From positions 2,356,001 through 2,420,000 of the forward strand of contig JAJFZO010000889.1 of NCBI GenBank assembly GCA_021397835.1: a stretch of 64,000 bases of DNA, read 5' to 3'. Both the position numbers and the translations under genes were made by a program. Every line of letters begins with the position of its first letter. Positions within the stretch are counted from its first letter, which is position 1. Shown here in pieces: positions 54,600-64,000 of the stretch. Below the pieces are notes generated by a model. That model was given only the letters and a program-made list of their open reading frames with translations. It was not told the DNA's origin and made no database searches. The DNA is from Moringa oleifera. Taxonomy: Eukaryota > Streptophyta > Magnoliopsida > Brassicales > Moringaceae.

Positions 54600-57150
54600 T
54601 TTTTTTAAAAAAGAAAGTCTCCTTGCAAAAATATTCAAAACTAATCTTGTTTTCGATTTTTGATTAAAAATTTTTATTTAAAATTCGTTTTAAACTTTTA
54701 AATTTTTACTTTCTTTTTTTAATTAAATTCTCATTTTAAAAATATTTTTAAATAAATTTATTTAATTTTAATTTTAATAAAAATGATAATAAAAATAATA
54801 ATATTTTTATTATTAAGATATTTAAAAATTACTTAAATATATTTTATATTTTATTTATTTTAATTTCTTAAATTTAAATAAATTTTTACTAAAAAATTAT
54901 TTTTAAAAAATTTTTAAAAATTTTAGATAATATAATTTTTTAAAAAATATTTTTATACTCAAAAAATTTTAAACTTTTTAATGATGATAACTTGAGCGGT
55001 GTTTTAAATGAGTGAAAAATTTTAAATCAAAATTTATTATAAAAAATTTTTAATTTAAATATTTTTAATTTTTAATTTTTTTAAGATCAATTTGATTTAA
55101 ATAGATAAATCATGATTTATTTTAAAATATTTAAAAAATAAAATTTTAATAAAAAAGAAAGATTAAAATTCAAAATTAAAAAAATACAAAATCATATCTC
55201 TGTGTTTTACTTATTGTAAAAGATCTTTAATTCAAATATTTTTATTTTTTTAATAAGATTTAATTTGATAATTTATGATTTATTTGAAAATCTTTCAAAA
55301 ATAAAAGTTTATCAAAATTCTAAGTCATCTTTAATAAAAAAATTTAATGAGCAAGCATATTCAAAAAAAAAAATTAAAGAATATAGAAAATCACATTCTA
55401 TATGTATTTGTTGTAAAAGATATTTAATTTGAATATTTTTAATTTTTAATAAATTTTAATTTAATTCAAATTGATAAATTATTATTTATTTAAAAATCAT
55501 TCAAAAGTAAAAAATTTATCATAATTTTAAGTCACTTTTACTATAAAAAATTGACGAGCAAGCATATTTATAATTGATAATTTAAAATAAATATATATAT
55601 ATATAAAGATACCAGTCTATATATATTTATTATAAAAGATATTTAGTTTAAATATTTTTAATTTTTAAATTTTTTGATAAAGTTTAATTTGATTCAAATT
55701 GATAATTTAAAATTTTTAAAATTTTTTTAAAAGTGAAAGTTTAATAAAAATAAATAAAATCTAAAATTTTAAGTCATTTGTACTAAAAAAATTTCAATGA
55801 AAAAGCAGATCTATAACCCCAAAAATATATATATATATATATATAGTCGCATCTTTATGTGTATTTATTGTAGAAAATTTTAATTTGATTATTTTTAATT
55901 TTTTTAAAATTTTTTTAAAAATTTTAATTCAATTGAAATTGATAAATTAAAATTTACTTAAAAAATTTTTAAAAATAAAAGTTTATTCTAAAGAAAAGAA
56001 TAAAACTCAAAATTTTAAGTGACTTTTATTCAAAAAAAAATTAACAAATAAGCATATTCATAAGAAAATTTAAAAAAAATCGTATCTCTATGTATATTCG
56101 CCGTAAATAATTTTTAATTTAAGTATTTTAAATATTTTAATTTTTTTAATAAAATTATTTAAATTAATAAATTGTAATTTAACTTAAAAATATTTTTAAA
56201 ATACAAATTAAAGTTTAAATAACTTTCACTCAAAAAATTTTCTATACAAAAAGTGACATTTTAGGTGCATTTTTTCTCTCTTTAGTTTGCTTTATTTATC
56301 TCTCTTACTCATTTTCTTCACATCGAAGTTTAAAAATTATTTTTTTCTCAAAAATTCACCTGTTTTTTGGGAGATTTTGAAGGTTTGGTTAATGATTCTT
56401 GGATCAATTTTTGCAGATTTACAAACACAACATTTGATGTATTATTTTTTTAATGATAATTGATTTTTTTAAAAAATAATAATTAATTATAATAAAATAC
56501 TCAAGTAAAAAAAATCTCAAATACCATCCGTTAAAAACACTAAAATTGTTATCAAAGTATTGTCCCAGGTAGATAACAAAGAAATTATACTAAGTAGGTT
56601 CCAATGTGTTACTTTTTAGACTTCTCAAACACAATAACTTCCTCAACGGGATTTTGATATGCCTTTTAAATGAGTTGAAAGACATGAAATACTTACGGGT
56701 CGGGTAACCGCTCATTTAAAAAATCTCAAACTCGAGTTGGATTAAAACATATATATCTGAATTTATTTTAAAAATTTATTTTAATATTTAAATTCGTTTC
56801 AATTTACTCATATATTATTTGAATTCGTTTATTATTCTTATATATTTTATAAATTTTAATAAGATAATATTTTATTAATTTACTAAAAAATTAAAATTTA
56901 ATATAATCAAATTTAAATTAAAACTTAAATAAAATTAATTTTTAAAAAAACTTAACGTATTAACATAATTATGTAACTATTTACTGAATGAGTATTCAAA
57001 AATTAAATGTGAATCGTTCAAATCTAATTAGATATTATCTAAACTTATTTTATTAAATTTGATCGAGGGGATACTCGCATAAATCTGAGTCATTATCATC
57101 CTTAAAAGCACCGTCTCTTTACTTTGTTTATTAATTAATTTAATGCTCTT
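54600..57150. other. AT-rich repeat block between the 14-3-3 and RIBA genes
   Basis: Almost wholly A and T, with no coding signal. It holds one plus copy of the dispersed repeat from about 54760 and a degenerate tandem array to about 56270. After that, 56280-57150 is AT-rich without clear repeats. Confidence 0.65.
54970..56270 (+). repeat. Degenerate AT-rich tandem array, about six units of 180-245 bp
   Basis: A TGTAAAAG-like landmark recurs at about 55038, 55215, 55412, 55631, 55869 and 56102 (spacings 177, 197, 219, 238, 233). A second landmark, AGCAAGCATATTC or variants, recurs at about 55347, 55552, 55796 and 56043. Between them each unit carries a TTTAATTTGAATATTTTTAA block, then AATTGATAAATTA, then AATTTTAAGTCACTTTTACT or variants. 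Units differ by many substitutions and indels, so the array is old. The first part overlaps dispersed repeat copy E (from about 54760). Confidence 0.7.
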
Positions 57151-57255
57151 GACAGAAACCTTAAAACTTGATGGTTCGGGTGGAGCCATTTTCGATCAAA
57201 ATTCATAGGACAAAAAAAAAAAAAGCGACCTTTTTATTAAACGAGTTCCATTTAA

Positions 57256-59510
57256 TCACATCGTTTGAAGAGACTCTATTTTCCAATCAAATTCTGATCC
57301 GTAGACGTGTCCCATCTTGGCACGTTTGGTCTCCAGATATCTCTTGTTCTCCTTTGTAATGGGACTCAGCAGTGGAACCCTGCCTGAAACTATTAAACCG
57401 TAACCCTTCAGCCCAGCATACTTGGCAGGGTTGTTTGTCATCAGCTTCATTGATTGAACCCCTAGATCCCTCAGTATCTGAAACAAAACCCATTAATTAT
57501 TAATTATTTATTTTTTTATATTGATATATAAAATTATCAAAATGTTGTTTTATTTTAACTCATAATACCTGGGCGCCAATGCCATACTCTCTTGAATCAA
57601 CAGGCAGTCCAAGCTCCTCGTTGGCTTCCACTGTGTCACGCCCAGCATCCTGAAGGTTATAGGCACGAAGTTTGTGGCCCAAGCCGATGCCTCTTCCTTC
57701 ATGCCCGCGGAGGTAAACCAACACGCCGTTGCCAGCAGCATCAATCTGCTGCATTGCAAGAGCCAGCTGGTTCCCGCAGTCACACCTGACAGATCCAAAT
57801 ATGTCTCCTGTAAGGCATTCTGAATGTACCCTGACGAGAACATCTTGCCCGTCTCCAATATCGCCCTGTTTCCACCATGAATCGTTACTTAAAATTAGTT
57901 TCAATTAGCTCTGAAAAACAGCTCATGGACGTAAGAAAAATTTCTCACCTTAACCATTGCAATATGCTCGATTCCATCTAAGATTGATTTATAACAGTAG
58001 GCTGTGAATCCGCCCCTCTTAGTTGGTAGCCGTGCAGAGGAAGAACGTACTACTAGTTTATCTCTCTTCCTCCTATACCTGCAAATTATCATCCACATTA
58101 CAACAGATGAAACTATAAACCTGTTCTTGCAAGGTGAGTGATTTCATAGTTTACCTGATTAAATCAGCAATGGAGATGATTTTCAAGTTCTCCCGTTCTG
58201 CAAATTGACGAAGTTTTGGTAATCTAGCCATTGACCCATCATCATCGACAACTTCACAGAGAACTGCGACAGGATCCAACCCAGCTAGCATGGCAAGATC
58301 AGCAGAAGCTTCTGTGTGACCGGCTCTTCTCAGGACACCACCTTCCCTGTACATCAACGGAAAAATATGTCCAGGGCGGTTGAAATCATCAGGCTTGGAA
58401 TCTCTGGAAGCAAGGGCCTGTATTGTTCTTGCCCTGTCACTAGCTGATACTCCTGTTGTCGTACCATGCTTCGCATCCTGGAAAGGTAATTAGATTAATT
58501 TTCAAGCCAGCTGTAGAAAAGCAACAACCTTCGAATTTATAAAATTGAAGTTAGAAAGTACATACCACTGTGACAGTGAAGGCAGTGCCAAGTTTTTCTT
58601 CGTTTTCTTTTCGAGCTACCATAAGTGGAAGTGCCAACCTCTCTAGATCTTTCTCCTTCATGCTCACACAAACGATGCCAGTGCCATGTTTCACGATAAA
58701 CGCCATAGCTTCAGGAGTTGCCAACTCCGCTGCCATTATCAGATCTCCTTCATTTTCTCTGTCTTCATCGTCAACAACCAGCACAAGCTGCAATTTGTCC
58801 AGTCAGCAGCGGTGGGAAACCGCAAGGATGATGATGAAAGAAGATGAAACTGACCTTTCCTTGGCGAATGTCTTCGATGGCCTCAGAAATGGAAGAAAAA
58901 CCTTCTGTAGGACAATCCAGATCACAATCGTGATTATCGATGCCAAAATCATTACTTGCAGGAGCAGTATCAGCCACAAGCGTTCCAAGTCCAGATTGTA
59001 ATCCAATCTGATTATCAACGAGAGAGCTTTTTGCCATAACATTCCTCTCACTGGAATAGGAGAAAATCTCATCTCCTCCAGATGCCAGTGTGGCTCTGGT
59101 TTTCTGAGCAATCTTGTTTCCAGAGGATGACTTATTGCCAAGGGAAATCAAAGTCAAATTGGATGTCCAGCTATTTGCAGAGGAAGGACTGACACTGTGT
59201 AATCCACCAAAAAGTTGGTAGCCTTTCCTTGATCTGCATAGAAGGAGAGGTTACTAGATCTTCATACAATGAAACAAGATACTATACCACTGTCTAGAGA
59301 ATTAAATAAATTTAGGCACATCTTAATTTTACATTTATTAAAATAAATAAATAAATAATAAAATTATGTAATATGTATTAACTACTATCAATATTAAAGC
59401 AAATAATATTTTACGTTATTAAGATATAGAAAAAAAAATAATACTCACTGGGTGGCAGAGAGAGCCATTGTCAAAGGTCCAGAGACATTGATAGAGGCCA
59501 TATTGGGCAT
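57256..59510 (-). CDS. RIBA1: Bifunctional riboflavin biosynthesis protein RIBA, plastid (DHBP synthase / GTP cyclohydrolase II), 544 aa
   Basis: Seven minus-strand exons keep frame: 59510-59449, 59233-58855, 58787-58566, 58477-58155, 58078-57949, 57865-57569, 57477-57256. The first 130 or so residues are Ser/Thr-rich and look like a plastid transit peptide plus linker. The DHBP synthase domain (about 138-340) makes 3,4-dihydroxy-2-butanone 4-phosphate from ribulose 5-phosphate; [10 protein letters not shown] (153-162), [17 protein letters not shown] and GHTEAS are intact. The GTP cyclohydrolase II domain (about 345-520) has the zinc ligands Cys389, Cys400 and Cys402 ([15 protein letters not shown]), then [12 protein letters not shown] and NNPAKY. 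Both active sites look functional, unlike some RIBA2/RIBA3 paralogues. A second in-frame start, MASINVSG at 59501, is equally plausible (541 aa). Confidence 0.95.
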
Positions 59511-59595
59511 GTTAAAGCCTCCAAGAGAATAAGAAGTCTCGAACTAGGCCGAAAGGAACACTTCCTCAAGTGGATATATACAATACATACAGGTG

Positions 59596-59614
59596 TCTGT
59601 ATATATATATAATC
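59596..59614 (-). promoter_or_regulatory. TATA box of the RIBA gene
   Basis: An ATTATATATATATA-type run on the minus strand lies about 90-105 bp before the ATG at 59510, a usual distance for a plant TATA box with a short leader. Confidence 0.45.
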
Positions 59615-60379
59615 CAGGGAAGAAGGAAGCAAAATTGAAGCCATGTTTACATTGGATTTATTTAATATACGAAGCATGAGGCAGGTGGATGATATTGGTA
59701 AGGTCCAAGACAGGCATTTCCATGCCACTAGAAGTTAGGTTTCTTTGTGTTCACGTGTTTTATATTATTTTAAATTAATCAACCTATTACAATTTTATTT
59801 TCTTTATTTTGTCACAATTTTAAAATATTGTTATTTATTTATTTTTCACTAACCAAAAGGTTTTGAAAAAAAAAAAATAACAAGTGTCTCATGTATCTTA
59901 TCCTATATAAGTGTCCAAAAGGATATTATGTGCGTACTCTCTTTTATTTGTACATTATTATATATTTTATAGTATACATATATTGATTTTTTTAAATAAC
60001 CATATGAGTATATGGTTTTCTACTTTAAAATTTAATAATTAGTCATTACCATTTTCCATCTTGGGTAATTATATAAAGGTTTATATTAGAATTATAAAGT
60101 TATTCTTATGAATGATAAACAACTTTTATACATGTAACATTGACAACATGCATGCCTACATGCACATGAGTATAATAGTCCACTATGGTTTTTTGAGCTT
60201 GAGTGCGCATGTTAGATACCATGATGTTCAAAATAATATTAATTAATTAATTAAAATAAAAATTTTTTTAATAAAAAATTTAAATGGTTTAAAATACGTA
60301 TTTTATTATAATTTTTTAAATAAATATCATATAAATTTTAAAAGTTTAAAATTTATATAAATTTTAAATTCTAATAAAT

Positions 60380-60720
60380 CTTCAAATAATTTTTGATTTA
60401 TTAATTTAGATGGAATCAAAATCTATTAAAAATTTTAAAAATTAAAAGTATTTAAATTAGAAATATTTTTACAGTAAATTTTAACTCAAAATTTTTTATA
60501 AATATAAAAATATTCAAATTATTATAAACAATTTTCATAAAATTTTAATTACCTTTCTTTAAAAAAATTATATTATTAAAAAATTAAAAATTATAAAAAA
60601 ATAACTAGTGAATAAAAAATTATTTAATTTTAAAAGATAATTTTAAAATAAAGTATAAATTTTATTTGAATTATTTAGGTATTTCAACGATAAAAATATT
60701 CTTAATTATTCATAATCATT
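60380..60720 (-). repeat. AT-rich dispersed repeat, copy F (minus)
   Basis: On the minus strand, a block like TCGTTGAAATACCTAAATAA is followed by AATTTGAATATTTTTATATT, a GAGTTAAAATTTACTGTAAA block and AATTTAAATACTTTTAATTT. This is the same order as copies B-D on the plus strand. Confidence 0.62.
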
Positions 60721-61169
60721 TTAAATTAAAGTTTAATTTAAAAACAATCAGAAGATTTATTTAAGAGATTTTTTTATAAATCAATATTTGTTTGAAGAGA
60801 TAAAATAAACCTCAAAATCCCATGTGACATCTACTTATTAATCATATTTTATATATTTTTAATATTATCAATATATCAACTTGTAAAATTTTGTTACATC
60901 TTAATTAATCTCAATTTTTTATTTTAACATTACACATATGCATATATATATATATTTATATATATGCACGCGTGTTGACGCAAACATTTACAAACATAAA
61001 AATATAATGTTACATTCTACAATATAATATAAATAATAGTTTTAAGCAAAAAATAATTTAATAATTTAATAATTTTTTTAGATAAATATAAAAATACATT
61101 AAATTATACTCATTTTTAATTTGATTATTTGAAGTATCAATTGGTTAATTGGTTTAAATTATACCTCTA

Positions 61170-61540
61170 ATATTTTAAATTGATTTAATTTAAATTTTAT
61201 TTAAATTTTATTTAAAAATTGAAAATTAAAATATTCAAATTAAAAATTCTATACAACAATTTTCAACTTTTACATATATAAAAAATATTTAAACTATGGT
61301 TTAAAAAATTTTAAAAATTTTTAAGTATTAAATATATATATTTTAATTTTATACTATCAAAAATTTCAAAAAATTTTCTAAAAGACTTGGGAGTCAAAAA
61401 TTATCAAATTTTAATAATGCACTAAAAATAAAGTATAAAATTTATTAACATATTTTTTTTTATAAATTTTAATAACAAAAATACTATTTGTTTTTTGTAA
61501 TCATAAAATATAAATTAAATTAAATTATAAAAATTAAATT
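61170..61540 (-). repeat. AT-rich dispersed repeat, copy G (minus)
   Basis: On the minus strand, TAGTTTAAATATTTTTTATA, then TTGAAAATTGTTGTATAGAA, then TTTTTAATTTGAATATTTTA. It lies about 450 bp right of copy F in the same orientation. Confidence 0.58.
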
Positions 61541-61849
61541 AAATCAATCGTTATTTTAAAATTCAAATTAAAAAAATGATTTTTTCTTGACATTTACCAT
61601 AATTTCTTTTATAAAGGCATATTAACACTTTACAAACCTATTATGGTCGGGCATTATTTTTTTTTTCTAAAATAAAGTAGATATTTCTAGTTTATCCCAA
61701 TCATTTATTCACCTCCACAAGCACCACAAGACTGAGCCACCCACGGGTGAGACAACAGAGAAAGGCTAAAATTGTCAAAGCAGCCAGCTTGAAGGCTAGA
61801 TCTGTAATTTGGGTACTCAACCAGAGGAAGGATCCAAAAACCCTAGAGG

Positions 61850-61961
61850 CACGTTCCTATAAGAAGGGCGTTTCATTTCACTCTGTTCAGTGGGTACCAA
61901 ACAGTAATTGTTAGCTCCTACCAAGCTCCTGAGGAAGCTTTTTGCACCATCTTCTTCTGTA
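61850..61961 (+). promoter_or_regulatory. Leader and possible TATA-like element of the CURT1D-like gene
   Basis: CCTATAAGAAG at about 61856 lies some 105 bp before the ATG at 61962. The interval has normal composition after 1.5 kb of AT-rich DNA. Weak evidence. Confidence 0.3.
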
Positions 61962-63298
61962 ATGGAGCTCTGTACAAATCAAGTCATTTCTAACCTCCCC
62001 AACAATAACAAGAACCACGGATTCCTGATCCCAAACTCTGCCAATCTCCTTCCCTTCAGAACTTCTCTCCCTCTGAAGCGAGCCCCAATCTCTGGCGCCT
62101 TTCGCTCTCGTACGAAACAAAACTCTAGTTTCTCTTTGTCTTGTTTCGCCGTACAGTTTTCAATTTGTGTTGTAGCATTACCATTTTATGCTTTGTATTG
62201 CTTTTCCTGGTGGGTTTTTTAAAAGTTGGGTATGCAAATAGCAAGTTTTGAGGTCACTGTTGTTATCTCAGTCGAGGTTAGCTTCTTAGGCTTTTCTTTT
62301 CACTACTGGGTAATCTTTTTTTGTTATTTGCCTTGCATTGTGTATGCAGTTTGAATTGTTGTTTAATTTATAATTTATTTATTTTTTAGTAGTAAATGTT
62401 TATTCTACTCGCTGCTGTTGTTATCTTGCTTGAAATATTGTTTGATGTTTGCTTTGAATGGTTCAGGTGCGTGCTGAGTTGTTAGTTTGTGATTGCCTTG
62501 ATTGGTTATAGTTAGAGTTTAGTTTGTTTGAATATCTCCCTTTCTCATCTGATACACATCATTTTACTTGCTATGATTATATGTTACTTTTGTAATGGAT
62601 TAGTTGTTTGTATTTTTGTATTAAAGTGGGTGCTTTCTTCTCTCACTCGCGATAATTGATACTATCATTGTAATCTTTAAGATGGGCAGTAAACATACCT
62701 AAGATTGATTAGCTTTGCATTCAGTTAATTAATTCATTCCTGTGAGCATTCTAGAACCATATGGAAAAAAAGGGGGAAATGAAGTTCCATGTCTCATTTG
62801 GGGCAATGGAAGGTGAATGATTGAATTTGAGCATGATGTTATCTTGAGATGACTGTTCAGTAAGATGTTGGCATTCTAGGCTTTCCTTGATAAACTTGCT
62901 GATTTATAGCATGAATCATCTTGTGAGTGTGCTTTGCATTTTGGCCAAGCCTTTTGAGTGTACAGGGATTAGTAGTGCTTTGTGCTTGTTTCTTGCATCA
63001 TCTTAACCATGTTGCAACCTTTCTCCTAAAAGCTAAGAATTTGATAATTAACTCCTTTTTTTTAGGCATTAGCTATTCTGCTAACTCATTGCCGAGAGCA
63101 TCAACTTCTGAAGAAACATCAAATGGAGTAAATCAATTTGTTGGGGAAGAACGTAATGGGGTGATAGCCCTAGAAGATGTTCCATCAGTTGAGAAGAATG
63201 AATCTGATGAAAGTCAGCCGAAAGATGTCCCTGAAGAGGAGTCATCTGGGAATGAGCAAGTGCAGATGCTTGAGTTCTTGGATAACCTTAATGTAAAG
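61962..63298 (+). CDS. Plastid protein resembling CURVATURE THYLAKOID 1D (CAAD domain), N-terminal part, cut by window edge
   Basis: Exon 1 starts at ATG 61962 (MELCTNQVISNLP) and encodes a Ser/Arg/Asn-rich plastid transit peptide to about 62146-62153 (SCFAVQ). Exon 2 ends at 63298 with a GTTTGT donor after FLDNLNVK and is acidic: VEKNESDESQPKDVPEEESS. The acceptor is uncertain. TTTTTTTAG at 63065 looks strong but does not fit the exon 1 frame directly. A donor inside GTACAG (after ...GTACA, 62155) joined to an acceptor at about 63095 gives a continuous frame CFAVQASTSEETSNG. The remaining exons lie beyond the right edge, so the membrane part of the CAAD domain is not seen. The CURT1D assignment rests on the N-terminal MELCT start and the LEFLDNLNVK block before the expected domain. 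CURT1 proteins bend thylakoid membranes at grana margins. Confidence 0.55.
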
Positions 63299-64000
63299 GT
63301 TTGTTTCAGATCCATGATATCTGTTTTACGGCAGTAAGATGTCTGAATTTTATTTGCGTTTCTGAAAAAGGGCGATTCTCTTTTATTATTAACATTTCAT
63401 GAGAAAATATAAACTTGTTGCTGTTAGGGGACATTGATTTGTGATAAATGGTGCTCAAGAACACGTTCTTGACTCTGTGGTTTATGTGTGCTTATTTGCA
63501 TGTGTAAAATGTGATGCGTTACTGTTTCTCAATTTCATGACTTGATAGCTGAGGAACCTGTTTCCATAGCCAGCTTTTGTCCCTAAAGGTACTGGTTTCA
63601 GGGAAAGCAGCAAGAATATTGGATTGAGACCTAGATTTTAGTGAAAGTTACCCCAAGTGAATTTATGGCCTGGATCTACATTACATGGCTGGCTTTGATT
63701 GTGGTCAATTTCTTGTCAAAGCTTGTTTATATAAGCTCAGTTAGATAGGTCTTAGTTCAGTCAGTTTTTGCTTGATCTATTTGGGTGCTGTTTTCTTAAT
63801 TCTTTTTGAACCTTATAACTCTAGCCCAATCATGACCCTTCTTACTTCTTCCTTCCTGTAATGGTTTAGGATTATTTTTGAAGCTTATTTGAGTTGGTTG
63901 GATGAAATTGTCTGGTGGTTGCCATGATGATGCTTTAAACTTGTTGAAAGCGTTAGTCGACTGCTTTATGAAACTTCGACCATTAGGTCGATCCTGAGCG
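63299..64000 (+). other. Intron of the CURT1D-like gene running to the window edge
   Basis: Follows the GTTTGT donor at 63299. No acceptor with a plausible next exon was identified before 64000. Confidence 0.5.

Larger units (their letters stand above)
59760..61700. other. AT-rich repeat-bearing intergenic region
   Basis: No coding signal. From about 60230 to 61600 the DNA is extremely AT-rich and holds two minus-orientation copies of the dispersed repeat. Confidence 0.6.

Noticed and set aside
58570..59001. 143-codon plus-strand ORF
   Set aside because: Antisense of RIBA exons 2 and 3 running through the intron; Ser-rich low-complexity composition.

Overview
This window is nuclear DNA of a flowering plant, most likely a eudicot. 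The genes have many GT-AG introns, the intergenic DNA is very AT-rich with retrotransposon debris and CT/GA microsatellites, and the products are typically plant: ZF-HD homeodomain, D-type cyclin, plastid phosphofructokinase, plastid RIBA. There are no bacterial operons, no rRNA, no convincing tRNA and no CRISPR array. The species cannot be named from the sequence alone.

Layout, left to right: (1) 230-1697 +, six-exon FSH-type serine hydrolase; (2) 2929-7883 +, four-exon GRAM-domain GEM-like protein with a 2.6 kb last intron; (3) 7.9-18.8 kb, gene-poor DNA with a microsatellite cluster near 14.7-15.2 kb and very AT-rich repeats from 15.8 to 18.6 kb; (4) 19875-20591 +, intronless ZF-HD transcription factor; (5) 24234-24942 -, plant protein of unknown function, 5' end unresolved; (6) 25.4-32.1 kb, repeat-rich, including a decayed Ty3/gypsy element on the minus strand (about 26.9-30.1 kb); (7) 32594-39750 +, thirteen-exon plastid ATP-phosphofructokinase (530 aa); (8) 43280-45387 -, six-exon cyclin D of the D2/D4 type (358 aa); (9) 49494-54080 -, four-exon 14-3-3 protein (247 aa); (10) 54.7-57.1 kb, AT-rich repeats including a degenerate tandem array; (11) 57256-59510 -, seven-exon bifunctional riboflavin enzyme RIBA (544 aa); (12) 61962 to the right edge +, start of a plastid protein resembling CURT1D, cut by the window.

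The genes form no pathway cluster. They are independent housekeeping and regulatory loci: glycolysis and riboflavin synthesis in plastids, cell-cycle entry, phosphoprotein binding, transcription. All the splice models given keep frame across every junction, except the 5' ends of genes 5 and 12, which are stated as open.

The least ordinary structure is a family of extremely AT-rich repeats about 350-400 bp long. I recognise it in both orientations in at least eight places, and at 54.9-56.3 kb part of it is expanded into about six degenerate tandem units. I saw no coding capacity in it and did not recognise it as a named family. I found no convincing new biochemical system; the repeat family and the unknown gene at 24.2 kb are the best candidates for follow-up.
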